DNA of 64,000 bases from Pomphorhynchus laevis (taxonomy: Eukaryota > Acanthocephala > Palaeacanthocephala > Echinorhynchida > Pomphorhynchidae), in the NCBI GenBank assembly GCA_012934845.2, contig WNNJ02002376.1, positions 1-64,000 of the forward strand. The letters run 5' to 3'. Of this stretch, positions 43,905 to 56,611 are shown in pieces. Each line of letters begins with the position of its first letter. Within the stretch, counting starts at the first letter, position 1. A program made the translations under genes and the position numbers. The notes under the pieces are model-generated. The model searched no databases and had not been told where the DNA came from. It saw only the letters and a program-made list of their open reading frames with translations.

Positions 43905-45830
43905 CTAAGTCTAATCTAAGTAATAATAAAGTCTTCTTATTTTCTTCAGCGTTTGTCCTGTATTGTGGCGGGGTCCGCTACTTTTGAATTCTTTTTCCAC
44001 TTCGTGCGGTCTGCGGCGTCTCTTGGTTGCAGGCCGACGTCTGATAAATCACGGCTTATGATGTCGATCCAATGCTGCTTTGGTCTTCCTCTCGAGCGCT
44101 TTCCTTCCACTTTGAGGTCGAACCCCATCCTTGTCATTGTGTCGTTATCAGCACAAAGGACGTGACCGTACCACCGTAATCGAGTTTAGCGTAAATTGTG
44201 GCATATCGGCGCTACACAAAATTTTGCCCTGAGATCATTGTTCCGAGTATGATCTATACGTGTAACTCTGGGAGTCCACCTCAACATCTTGGCCTCCATC
44301 GTTACAAATCGATGCTCTGCATGTTTGGTCATTGGGCAGCATTCGGCGCCATAGATGGGTCTGACTACTTTCTGTACATTTTTGATTTTATGCGACCTTC
44401 AATCTTGGGATCGAACAAGACACCGGTTACTGACCGCCACTTCATCCATGCTGCGTTTTTTCGAATTGAAACCTCTGTATGAAGATCGCCGTTTGCTGTA
44501 ATGGTGAATCCAAGGTATCTGAATGTTGACGTCCGAATGAGATCTTGCTCCTCGATTTTGATCGTAAGCTCATCATCGGTATCCGTCGTTAGATATTCGA
44601 TTTTTCGGACGTTGAGGCGTAGGCCAATTTGTTTGAGCCGGGTACTCAATGCCTTAACATGGTTCTGAATGTCGTTTTTGACAACACGCTATCATAACGT
44701 CATCCGTGTATAGTAATGTCCAAGGTATCTGTCTGGTCAGGTCGTGTTTCACAGCGTTCATAACGAGAATGAATAAGGCTAGTGAAAGTGTTGATCCCTA
44801 ATGGACCCCTACAGTGATTGGGAAATCTTTTGAACTACCAGTTGTTGTGCACACGCGACAAGTCAGTCTTTTATATAACAGCCTGACCCACTCAACAAGC
44901 TCTTCCGGAATTTTGTGGCATCTCAAAGCATACAAGCTAACCTAGTGTGGGACGCGATTGGAAGTCTTTTCGAGATAAATAAATGCAAAGTGAATGGCCT
45001 TTTGTTTTTCACGGTGTTTCTCAACAAGAAGGCGTATTCCATGAATAGCGTCAATAGTACCGCAACTTTTGACGAAACCGCATTGGTTTATATTCAAATC
45101 CATAATGCTTCGAATCCTTGCATTGATTATGTGTTCGAACATTTTCATGGTGTGCAAGCGGAGGCGGATTGGACGGTAGTTTGCGCATTTAGCTGGGTTT
45201 TCCTTTTGTTTCCAAATGGGTATTGTTATGCTGCAACTCCAATCGGTTAGTACTTGTCCCTCTATGACTATCTGATTAAATAATCGCGCTTGCCATCCTG
45301 CAGGATTCCAGCTTTTGGCCTTCAAAAGTTCAGCAGCCAGGTCGTCAGATCTTGTTGATTTTTCGCACTTCATTTGTTGCAGCGCGTTCTCGACTTCATT
45401 GGCTGTTTTTGGCAGAACAGGTCCTTCGACAGGCGGTACATATGGAATCATTGGATGTTCGAACTCCTCGTTTAAAATGTTCATGAAATAATCACGCCAT
45501 CTAATCAGAACTTTATGCTTTTCACTCAGCAAAACACCGTTATCGTCATTGATTCCGTAAAAGTTTTCAGCGTCTTGTGTCCTCTGGTGTCTTTTCCTAG
45601 CAATCCTATATATTTCGCGCTCACCTTCACGAACGTCGAGTTTCTTGTAGAACTCTTCAAATTTCTTAGCCCTTGTTATCGCCACTGCCTTCTTTGCCTA
45701 TCGTTTGGCCTCATTATATTTAATTCAATTTCCTGAGGTTTTGTTTGCAAGAAAATCATAGTAACGATGCTTCTTTTCTCTGACTTTTGTTTTGACATTT
45801 GAGTGCAATAAATAGCAATTGTTTCGACTA
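43905..45830 (-). pseudogene. RTE-type LINE, 5'-truncated minus copy
   Basis: Read on the minus strand: AVAITRAKKFEEFYKKLD, the 247-codon frame 45685-44942 with RDYFMNILNEEFEHPMIPYV, SITIPIWKQKENPAKCANYR and CGTIDAIHGIRLLVEKHREK, then in broken frames WVRLLYKRLTC, TLLYTDDVMIAC (motif C as Y-T-D-D), FRYLGFTITANGDLHTE with WRSVTGVLFDPKIE and the closing GKRSRGRPKQHWIDIISRD. It matches the RTE at 31954-34985 throughout. The endonuclease is missing. The 3' end carries TTAGATTAGAC-type repeats (about 43895-43925). Confidence 0.85.
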
Positions 45831-45837
45831 TAGGAAG

Positions 45838-46791
45838 TTATTGTAGACGAGATTTTAGCGACCCTGACACAGCGAAAATTGAAAAATGACGTGACAACGC
45901 TACTGAAACCTCCAATAAAACTAGGTGGAATTGGTGTCATGGATCCAACCTTCATCTGTAAATTAGAATACGCAGCATCTTTAAGAATGTGTGATTCATA
46001 CTCTTCGTTATGTGAAGGGATAATGCTTTGGCAGTTACATGATTTCATTGCGAAGCAGATAGTTCAATCAATGATAAAACAGTTCAACAATCATATATAT
46101 GACGACAAATCAAACTTTTCCGAGTCATTGCAGTGTGCAACTTATTCTCAACTGATCTTGGTGCTTCAACGTGTCTCAGTGCCCTTCCACCATTCATGAA
46201 AGATATCGGCTAACGCCAAATAAATTTTGTGACAGTATAGCGACCACATATGTTTGAGATCCAGAAGTCTTGTCATCGAATTGTGTGTTCAACGTTTGCT
46301 TTTTTTTATTACATTTATTGACGTGTAAGTGCGGGGGACTACAACTTGTTCGCCATTACGCAATACGGGATGTTGAAGCTGGCGAACTGAGAAAAGTGAC
46401 AAAAAACGTAGCAATAGAACCGCATTCGCACAATATTAGCGAGATTTTGACGATCGAAAATACGATAACCACTCGTGAGAAGCGAGACTTGATATTGTGT
46501 GTAATGGATTATATGGAGATAGATTTGAACGGAGGGTTTGCTACATCTCCGTATTCAATAGCTTTGCCGCATTGTACGTACTCAACATATGTAGCGTCTG
46601 CATTTGAGTATAATGGAAATCTTAAAAGATCGAAATATGAAGAAAGAATAGTCGACGTCGTGATAAGTTCGTTTTTCCCATCATTTCCCAGTTTCGGGTG
46701 GTCTTGGTTCATGTATGATACCCATTCTGAAAAAGATAGCCGATGCTATAAATTAAACAGCAAAATCGAATTTGTGACCTTTATTGATTAA
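45838..46791 (+). pseudogene. REL-type LINE C-terminal remnant
   Basis: Frame 45879-46199 reads LLKPPIKLGGIGVMDPTFIC, the post-thumb block seen as LSLGGLGVHDPAV in the element at 14506-17526. Further on: LTCKCGGLQLVRHYAIRD (finger and RH-x-x-x-RD motif), and in a neighbouring frame ARLDIVCNGL with FERRVCYISVFNSFA, the nuclease acidic block, then SKYEERIVDV. The 173-codon frame 46270-46791 is a frameshift patchwork of these, not a host gene. The second acidic position expected before V-x-V-F is lost. It abuts the RTE remnant back to back. Confidence 0.75.
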
Positions 46792-47949
46792 AGCGGGTTA
46801 TTGACTTTACGCTTTGTCTTGCTATATCCCTTTGCATACGAGGATTTCGCTCCGATTCAGAGAATCTCAGATTATCTTCTCTGTCGAGTTAACGGGTAAA
46901 TGATTGCAGCAAATCAGCTGTTCCTTAAATGGAGAATGAAAACGTCAACTAATTATTTTATAATTTTGTCCGTTATGGGACTTGTCTTTTGACCTTTTTA
47001 TTTATAAATAAAAAATAAATAAATTATTTATAAATAAAATAATTAAATTCAATTTATAAATTGAATTTTCAAAAAATAATAAAATATATGATAAATAAAT
47101 ATTTTATTATATGCATGTATATAATATGTACATTACATACATATATACATGTATATTTCAATATTTTGGCAATTTTAAATATAAAATTTTGTATTTAAAA
47201 TCAAGAATAATGTCTGACACTCACCCCTCTAGTATCAAGCTGTGAGTCATGATATGTGTAAACGAAAGTTTCTATGGAGTATAGAACTGGTTTCATCGCC
47301 CTATACTACATTAATAGAATTTTGTAACAAAAAATCTATTAATTTCTATATTATTAATATAGAAATACTAGATAATATTTTAACGTTGCTATAAAAATTC
47401 ATATGTAATTCTCGGGCTTCTCGATAAATATTTTAAATATTTTAATCTATTATTTGTTTAAATAATAGATTATTATTTTATTAATAATAATTTATGTAAA
47501 CATAACAGTTACCCGCAAATAAATCCGAAAATATTCAGTAATAAAATTCTTTACAAAACTCTAAATTTATTGACTGGTGTTTTGTATGTTGATTTTGCAG
47601 CTCTTACACACATTGATGCAATTTTTACCTATTTAAAACCAATAGTTTTTCTAAATTTCCTAATGATATCACCATAAGTTGCTTTTGTCTTTTTAATTGT
47701 AAAGCTAGCATTCGTTTTATGATTTTATTGGCATTTTTTACCAAATCTTCCATTGGATGCAAGCAATATCGGATAAACGCAAAGCGCTCAAAATGATATT
47801 TTCGTTCATTAAGCTATTTTCCGCTTATCGTGATATTGGAATGGATTAGAATATATTAGATGAATAAGACGGATCCAGATGACTTTAAATATACGTCCAT
47901 TTAAAACTGCGCCTTTTTATCCCCGAACAAGCCATTGCATCCGATATCA
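46792..47949. other. Non-coding spacer
   Basis: The first 150 bp are GC-richer and may be the 3' UTR of the LINE remnant. The rest is AT-rich, with TTTATAAATAAA-type repeats around 47000-47060 and no gene. Confidence 0.4.
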
Positions 47950-50380
47950 AGTCTTGCATTTTGATCCAATGTTGTAGTTAAGCGCTCAACAACAACACTT
48001 GGTCAACAGCACTTGGTCGTTTTTGAAGACATTGTTCAATCGATACTAAGCAACAAATTTTTGAGTGATCCATTGCTATCCTGTCTCTTAATATATTGTG
48101 TCTTATAGACGGTAATCCACATTTTTGGCATGTCAGACAATTTATATAAACGGTTTTTCCACAAAGACAAACCACTAGTGACTTAAGAGGATTCCATCCA
48201 TATTTTGCCGCAAGAACACCTTAAAGATGTTGCTTGCTTAAATGATAACCAATTCTGCTGATAAGTTTTGATGATAGTCATGTTGAAGCACCTTTGACTG
48301 AGTTGTAACATATTCTGCTCTCACTTTGCTGATTCGTTTTAACTCGTCGATTCTGTTCTTGTAAAACTCATCTATTCTAGCTTTATACTTTACGCTGTTT
48401 GTTTCTGAGCATTATGTAGTAAAGATCGGGTCAACTCTCCTAAAAAATATCACAGATTTTCATTGATAATCTAAAAGATGATTCAGAATGGTTTTTGGGT
48501 TTAATTACGTCCGGACCACCATACCAGAGATTTAACTGAATAAAATTCAAAATATCACTTTTATAATGCACTCCGAGCATCGCTGGATTAAGGTGAAGAC
48601 GTAAGTGTTGATAAAATAATTACATATGAAAATATTACATTTTATATTACATATAAAATAATTACATATAATCATTCGTTATGTTAATTTCGCAAAGCCA
48701 ATACTATATCAAGACAGATAATTAAATTCTAATTATTTTTGAATTTTAATTATAATTTCCCATAAAGGAATATTACATTAAACCTGAATTTATTATAATT
48801 AAATTTTAACTAGAATTATTTAAATATAATTTTGCATAACCAAAAGTTATATCAAGATAGAACATATAATTTAAATTACAATTTAATTTTAATTACTTTA
48901 AATAATTTCGCATAATCGATTATATCAAATTAGAACTTTAATTTTTATTGTTATTATTAATAGACTTTGAACGTAACTAAAGTTTTCGAATAATAAATTA
49001 ATTATAATTTAAAATTTACACTTTTATTTTTTTAAAAAAATAAATATATTTTATAAATTAAATAAATGTATATTATATCGTCAATTTTTGGTAATTATTT
49101 GTGGCATATTGATTCTACAGCTTTTTACATGTTTTCCTTCAGTGTTCGTTATAACTAGGAAGATATTTTATATTACATTTATGTAATATTAATAATAATA
49201 TATAAAAATATATTATAATTACATAAAAATAAGTGTTGACTCAACTTTGCATGTGCAGTTTTACTCAACTTTACATTAAATAGAAACGTTTATTTAAACT
49301 ATAATGATTGTGTTACAGCAGTAAAAGCAACATGAGGATCTTCATTTGATACATCAACCAAAGATTAGAGAGGATTAACAATCATTCATTGACCCTCTTG
49401 ATGAATATTAACGAACTTACTCTTTGGTTCCAAAAGCTGATCCAATAACTCTTAAGCCATCATCTACTATTTTTAGTTACGAATCAACAAATACTAATGC
49501 AACATTTAGTTTTTCTTCATGAACTAGCAGACGACATTTTTCCTCGTTGAGATAGAGTCCGTAGTCCGGACCAATTTGTCACATTAAATCCCATACATTT
49601 TAAATTTCAACAAGATTACCAATGCAATATGCGTCATCTGCAAACCACCGGTGATCTATATTAGGAAATTGTTACAACCGCTTTATAAAAGTCAAAGATT
49701 TGAAGAAAAGGTCATCATAGCCAGGGATCTCCCTGCATGAAATCTTCTTTGGAATTAAAGACCGTCATCAAACGTCAAAACAGCATCTCTTTCGTAAATG
49801 TTTCGAAGAACATTATGAAGGGTAACACTCCTGTTTATTTTGTTAAACGCATTCGAAACATCCAGCTGCAGGATGAAGCAGGTAGAATCGTTCTCAAGAA
49901 AGAATTTACATATTGAAATAAAAACTTTGGAAGTTTCATTCAACTGAATATCTCAAACAACCAACAGTAATCGTATAGTACATGACAAAGTTCAAATGTC
50001 AATAAATGTAATAATTATCAACAATTGCAATGACAATATGGGATAATGGCTACAAGTTTTCATTAGAAGCCGTATCTACTCCATATTGTTGACCCGCGCA
50101 TAATTATATTGAAGATGATCCCTCTTGCAAATAGATAGATATAATTATGTCATCTGCAGATTTTCCCAGAACCTTCCCGGATAGTGTTTTAAAGGTTCTG
50201 TTCTTATACCATTTAAAGGTTCTGTTGATAACGATATAGAAAAGTTCATCAACATTTAATGTGGCTTGACTTGAATTAATATTTTTTAGTACTGTTGTCA
50301 TCGGTGGCAAACAAATTTCATATTTGCAAGTGCTAAACTGCGATTGATACAATTAGAGGCATTCGTCTCGTCTACCTGTA
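47950..50380 (-). pseudogene. REL-type LINE, strongly decayed minus copy
   Basis: Minus-strand blocks in the expected order: LNVDELFYIVINRTF (50275 region, matching LSIDEIYYNVS), LQLDVSNAFNKINRSVTLHN (49870-49810; motif A), HRWFADDAYCIGNL (about 49650; motif C), IGPDYGLYLNEEKC (about 49580), LRVIGSAFGTKE (about 49440), and at the far end CLCG...LTCQKCGLPSIRHNILRDRI (48175-48070; finger and RH motif). Many stops intervene. It is a third, older member of the family at 14415-17659. Confidence 0.78.
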
Positions 50381-52254
50381 GAATGGCAACTTCATTCGAT
50401 TTATTAAACATTTCAAAAACAGAATGTAAAGCCACTTCAACACCACATAACTGAACGGCGCATTTACCTATGATGTGACGAGTAACATTAACTATTCCGA
50501 TAGCACGTACCCTGGTTGCTTGTCCAAATGAATAAAACGAGTAGTCGTAAATTGAGTCAACCCCGAGCCAATCGAAATATTAATATTTCGATTAATCAAA
50601 TTTCAGGTCTAATGGCACATCATTATAACAAACATCGAGCGTATGCGAACGAATATACTTTAACATTTAAAATTGAAATTTTATATATTTTATCTACCAT
50701 GAGGTTACTACTAGCTTTATTTCATTTTATTTTACAAACTCGATATTTAAAGATAACTCAAATAATATTATATGGAATTTAAATTTTTATATTTCGATAG
50801 CTGCTGCTAGCATCATCAAAAACCGAGACTAATGTTTATGCTTCAAATGTTGAAAAGAAGCATTGAAGAAGAAACACATTTAAAAAACTTGGAAAACATA
50901 TATTTTTAATAGACAAAGCATTTAACATTCAAAATGACTCTTATTCAAATAAACATTTGAATAAGAATTAATTAATTCTTGCTTTGGCTACAATAGTTAC
51001 CGGAAATTTTACATCCTAAAAGCGGTAGCACATTTGTAATAAATATAAATCGACTATTGGAGTTCATAAAAATAACAAAATCTCGGTGAATGCTTACTGA
51101 GGTGATTCACAGTTTTATAAATCAAGTTTTATATACGCGAGCTAGCAGTTTGTAAACAGACGAACAAGCAATGAATAGAATAATTATAAGTAAATGACCG
51201 ATTTAGTGTTATTTCGTTTCTGCAATGTAAACATTTTTCATGCTCATTCTTATTATCACTCTATTTTAGCGATTTAACAGATGATACGCAAAGGAATGAT
51301 TATCCTTCAGACCAATATGTCATTTATAATATCGTTGTTTTGTTTATTTGAGAAGCAAACATTACGAAAATCTAGAAAACTCGCGTCGTGTTTTGCAACA
51401 ATACTCAATAATTTAATAATTTGCAATAAAACTTGATAGAGATATTTTCTTTGATGAATATTTTGACATAAAATTACCATCGAACATAAAAATACGGAAC
51501 AAGCTAATAGGAGGTAATAAGCTTGTAATTTAGTAAGAGCAAATTCCTATCATTTGAGAGGTTAGTCAAAATATTATACAGTTTTTTTATTTGAACTGTT
51601 TTTACAAAAATGATGTCGAATAATTTTCAAAATATTTTATATTTTGAAAATAAATATATCTGTAAAATATTTTATACACAATTACAAAATCGTGTATTAT
51701 TCAAAATTATTGAGTAAAAATAAATCACAGTTTTCTTAAATAAGAGAAAAATTATTCAAATTTCCAGATTCTCAATAAATTTTATTTGATTATAAAGAAA
51801 CTTATATTATATTATACTTTAAATATCAAACATTAAATACATTAAACATTAGCATATCATTATTTTTAACCGTACAGTAAAAATAAGTACGACTTCAGCA
51901 TGTTTTATACAAGATTTAACACGCATTAGAGGCGCTAGAAAAATCAATCAATCAAATCAATTAATAAATTGTGGAAAATATAATATAATAATATATCAAA
52001 TATATTATTTATATAAAGTATTATGCATTTAAAGATATTTTTGCTTTGACGTTAAAAGTTGTTCAGTCGCACGTGGATATTTACTATATTTCTGTCAACA
52101 ACATCAGTGCATGGTTTAAAACCGCATTGCTCTTTATTAAGATAAAAATTTCCAAAATATTATTATATTATATTATTATATAAATGATCATATTTTCAAA
52201 ATTTAAAAAATTTTCAAAATATAAATACTTACGAATTTAGTTGTAAGAAAGATA
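50381..52254. other. AT-rich DNA without a gene
   Basis: No retroelement protein motif after 50400. A hammerhead-like hairpin (minus) lies at 50792-50818: TTGATGA, a TAGC...GCTA stem, GAAATAT. The remainder shows only short frames. Confidence 0.45.
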
Positions 52255-53965
52255 ATATTGCAAGGTAATCGAAATTAATACTGGTATAAATACTATTTCA
52301 GTATTAATTCTACAAAAGAATTTTTAGAACAGACAAAAGGAATAAATTTTCAAAATATAAATACATACGATTTTAGTACGCTATATACAAATCTAGATTT
52401 AGTAGATATTAAAGAAGCGTTAGTAAAATTAATTAATCTTATATTCGGAAAAAGATATACATATATATGTTATAATAATTATAACGCATATCTAACAAAA
52501 ATTAAACCATCAAGCAAATATAAATATATGGATGATAAAATTGAATTATTAGAATCCTTAAATATTTTAATAAATCAAAATTATTTAAAAGTAGGAACAT
52601 CTATATTTACACAAATAAAAGGTGTCACAATGAGAGGTAATAGTAGCCCAATTATGGTTAACTTATTTTTCGATTTTAGTACGCTTCATACAAATTTAGA
52701 TTAATAAGATATTAAAGTAGCGTTAGAAAATTTAAGTTACCTTATTAATTCAGTGGACAAAATTGAATTAATTGAAGCCTTAAGTATTTTATGAAATCCA
52801 ATGCGATGTAATATTAACCAAATTATAGATATACTATTTTTATGCTTTATAGAATATGAATCATTTTACAAGTCATTGTTCATGACTAGTAAAACACAAA
52901 TCGAACCAAACTAAATCTAATTAAATTAAATTATTTATAAATTAAAAATAAATAAAAATTATTGATAAAAATTAACGATAAATAAAATTATTTAAAAGTA
53001 TTATTTAAGCAAATAAAATATTATTCAATAGTAGCCCAATTATAGTTGACTTGTTTTTAAGCTTTATAGAATATGCATTTGTTCATAACTGTGTAAAAAC
53101 TAAATCTAAACAATATAAATATATGAAATATATGTTTCGATACATTGATGATATATGTGTATTTAATTCTAATAATTTTTATTCAATTAGTGAGTACATT
53201 TATCCAGAAAGCCTTATTTTTCACAAAACCAATATTAATGATAAATAAGGTGTATATCTAGATATGAACATTAAATTAACATTAACTAAAACTACTATTA
53301 ATTTATATCGTAAAGATGACATATTTAAATTTACAAGAAACATATTTATGCATGAGCATTCATGCATACCATATAATATAAAATATAATACATTAAATAA
53401 TCAAATTTTAAGAATTGCAACAATATGTAATGATATTGGCTTTCTTCAAAATAATTAAAATAATTTAATAGATACATATTTTAAACTAGGTTACTATAAA
53501 AATAACATCTAAGCAGAAAATAGTAAAATATATAAATCAACACAATAATATAAAGAATAAATTTAAACTCTTAAGTGGCAAATTTTTATGGATGGATAAT
53601 AAATAATATACTTTGTATTAGAATAAGATACTAGATAGTTATTTCAGAGGAAATACATCATTAGCATGTATTTGGCCCCGCTGCTATGTTGGGTAGAGGA
53701 GTTATGGGCCGAAACCTGATAGCATAGCAGTTCCTCCTGATGACCTCTAATTCTTATTCTGATACAACGTCTGTTATTTATTAGTCAATTCATAAAAATG
53801 ACGTTTATTTTAAATTTCATTTTTTTAACTTGATTTAAATTATAGAAAATCTAAAAACAATTATTAATTTTATTATTTAATTATTAAATTTTGATTTAGC
53901 GTTATTATGTTTTGTTTATTTTATATTTATATTAAATACGTAGACTCAGTTAGCTGATTTAATTT
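52255..53965 (+). mobile_element. Naiad-type PLE copy with internal scrambling
   Basis: 52260-52660 matches the RT from EINTG through motif A (NTYDFSTLYTNL) to a damaged motif B (KGVTMRGNSSPI). A block with motif A words is then repeated in worn form (52665-52760), followed by unrelated AT-rich sequence, and the RT resumes at 53028 with NSSPIIVDLFLSF. It continues through FRYIDDICVFN and the tail KLLSGKFLWMDNK, with a TAA after NDK near 53246 and another near 53456. The 3' UTR and terminal motif are intact. Confidence 0.83.
53642..53740 (+). ncRNA. Naiad 3'-UTR pseudoknot module (copy D)
   Basis: As at 8637-8737, with one substitution that removes a single end pair of the GGCCCC helix (TGGGCC for GGGGCC); the other helices are unchanged. 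Confidence 0.55.
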
Positions 53966-54001
53966 ATACTCTGAGAGTATTTTTCTTAATTCACCATTTT
54001 T

Positions 54002-54180
54002 AATAATTTAAATCAGCTAACTGAGTCTACGTAATGTTATATAATTATAAAATAAACAAAACATAATAATGCTAAATCAAAATTTAATAATTAAATAATA
54101 AAATTGATAATTGTTTTTAGATTTGTTAATCTAGAGTTTGGGTACATGTATGTACCCAAACTCTAGATTTTGGGTACATA
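54002..54180 (-). mobile_element. Naiad-type 3' tail, tail-to-tail, ending in a hairpin
   Basis: Starts with AAATCAGCTAACTGAGTC only about 37 bp after the opposite-facing tail of the previous copy and stops after 120 bp at 54122. Directly at the break lies a hairpin, AATCTAGAGTTTGGGTACAT with ATGTACCCAAACTCTAGATT (54127-54168), followed by a third partial copy, TTGGGTACATACATG. Confidence 0.75.
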
Positions 54181-55463
54181 CATGTTCATTTATTTTATCA
54201 AAACTAAGACTTCGGCAATATTATTCTGTTTATATAATGTTTGTAATACCATCGTTACATTTTCAATATTGAATAAATTACCTTGTTATAACACTTTAAT
54301 CTTAATTAAACAATCAAGATATCATTTAAAAAGTTTTAAAGTGTTTGAAAAGTGTTTTAAGATATTTCCGCCGTAGCTAATGAGATATTATAAAATAAAA
54401 TAACCTATTTTTATTTATTATAAATTAATATTTTATTTATAATATACTATTATATTTTATAAATAAAATAAAATAAATTTTATTTTTCAATTAAATATAT
54501 AAGTATATTTTAATATCTGTAAAAGATAATTTATTTAAAATTAATGTTTTGATTCCCGACATAAGATTAATTGATATAAAATGACCATATATGTTTTAAT
54601 GTTCTTATAATGGTGTTAACTAATTCTATCTGCTTATTAATTTATACATACAAATTTTAATATTTTATTATTAAAAAACTATTATTTTTATAAATAAAAA
54701 ATTATTTTTGAAATTTTTTTACAATATTAAAACTATATTTAATTATGTAAATACTCTTTTATTTTCAGTTTTTTATATTTTTAATAGATATTTATAAATA
54801 TATTTATAATATATTATAAAATTATATTTATATATTTATAAATATATATATATTTATAAATATATATTGTAAAAGTTTTAACTATCATTTAAATTGCATC
54901 GTCTTTATTATCTAAGGTAAAACCGAAATGAAAATCCACTCCAACAAATCTTTACAAATTTTTCAAAGTGTAATTGTCTTCCAATGTGGCCTAAAGGTTA
55001 ATTCTTTAAATGAAATACAAAAAGTAGTTTAAACTGTAATAATTTTCATACAATCAGTTTAAACATGAGGGTTAGCAAAAATGCAATTGTGTTGGGAAAT
55101 CAAAGCGGGTTTTTCTGTAAATGTAGCACTATTTAACTACTTGAAAGTAGTTAGATATACATGACTATGAAGCAAAACTGTAATGTATGGATTGGGAATT
55201 CATAGAAGATATATTCCAGTGGAGCACATGATCCGCATTTTTGATGTTGGTAATTGGCTTTGTGTTATTTTTATTTAAAAAACAATGTTTTACGCTTAAT
55301 AGTTATACTGAAGTTAAAATCGCATTCCTTGTCGACAACAGTAATAATTTAATAACTGTGATGTTATTTATCCACTTTGTTTAGAAAGAGAAAACACGAT
55401 AATAAAAACAATCGATGAACTGTTTCTTATTCGCATAAAACGTCTTTCTCTTTTTCTGCTCAG
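54181..55463. other. AT-rich DNA, probable intron or intergenic sequence
   Basis: No gene motif. A polypyrimidine tract (TCTTTCTCTTTTTCTGCTCAG) closes it directly before the candidate exon at 55464. Confidence 0.4.
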
Positions 55464-55609
55464 TTATCATCTGAATTTAACGTCTTCGAAGATTTATTTT
55501 TCCAAATGAGTAACAGCCAAGCAGCAACTTTTCAACTTGTTTCACTTTTACCAAATTCGTTGTTGTGGCAAGTTGATATGATGAAAGCGAACGATCCAAT
55601 GAGATTAAG
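55464..55609 (+). CDS. Candidate internal exon of a host gene
   Basis: A strong acceptor (TTTTTCTGCTCAG) and a strong donor (AAG/GTATGT at 55610) enclose 146 bases with one open frame: LSSEFNVFEDLFFQ, SNSQAATFQLVSLLPNSLLW, QVDMMKANDPMRL. The exon ends two bases into a codon. The exon at 58723 begins with the single base needed to complete that codon (AG/G, arginine), so the two could be spliced together. The composition is protein-like and no retroelement similarity is seen. I do not recognise the protein. Confidence 0.5.
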
Positions 55610-56030
55610 GTATGTTTACGAACAAGCTTCCAGTGTCGGCTTTAAAAAGCAACAGTTTAATAAATTTATTTTACGAAATTTAAACTTTTATATGTGGACT
55701 AATTTCAATAATCTTCTTGGACAATTTCAATTGATTTAACATTTGCATTACACGAAACATTTGGTAATGTTTCGTGTACAGAATTCACATTTCCCGTGCT
55801 TAGAACATCAAAATAAAAGTAGAGTTTTGCAAAAAAAAATATTGAATTTGCGGAACTTGACCACTTCATTGATACGACTTTGACAAGTTTATATTATTGA
55901 TAATTAAAAATAATTAAATTGATTGGCAATTATAAAAATAACGAAAATATTTTTTAACAATAATTAATTTTACATTTTTCGAAAGTTATAATTAATTATA
56001 ATTAAATAGTAGAGTAGATTACAAATGATT

Positions 56031-56127
56031 TTATGCTACATTCGGGTCATTTGCGCCAGTTTTATTCTCCCAGGTTTTGCGAACCCTTTCCTCACTTCTA
56101 GCCCGATACAATTTCGCCAGCCTGTTT
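56031..56127 (-). CDS. Candidate terminal exon on the minus strand
   Basis: On the minus strand a TTGTGCTAG acceptor-like site is followed by a frame reading NRLAKLYRARSEERVRKTWE and NKTGANDPNV before TAA at 56033-56031. The stretch is GC-richer than its surroundings and charged like a real protein end. It could also be a fragment of an unrecognised mobile element, since a similar GC step ends at about 56170. Confidence 0.3.
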
Positions 56128-56611
56128 CTAGCACAACATTATCGCCTAGTGTATATTTGAACTAAATTCATTCAAACTGGCGATCCATGGTATCATCTTA
56201 TATGCCTGCGGTTACAAACCAACGTATGGAGAGAAAGTTACAAAATGAACATTCTATTTTCGCTATATTTATTTTAGTGATTATCTTGCAATACTATAAG
56301 TTTTTCATTTTTCGAAATAAAAATGCTAAAGGATTTAAAATACATACGTCCATGAGGGATCACACCACCATTCTCGAAATTTCTACACGAAATCTTACAT
56401 GCTAATCCCAGGATTAACATGTAGGACCACTCACTGGACAATATCAAGACGTTATGTATGTAAGTATTATTGAGTATAAGGTCTCTTCTGCACATGTAAG
56501 TTATGTACGTTATGAGTACAATGTACCTGCAATTTATCACATGTAAGTCCATTCACTTTCAAAACTTTTACTAAAAGTCGATTATTTAAAATTGATTAAT
56601 GAATTTATAAA

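Noticed and set aside
46270-46791. 173-codon frame as a host gene
   Set aside because: Its blocks (CKCGG...RHYAIRD, KYEERI) match the nuclease region of REL-type LINEs in shifted frames.
54170-54376. 68-codon frame after the hairpin
   Set aside because: AT-rich random frame starting inside hairpin-derived sequence; no motif or splice support.
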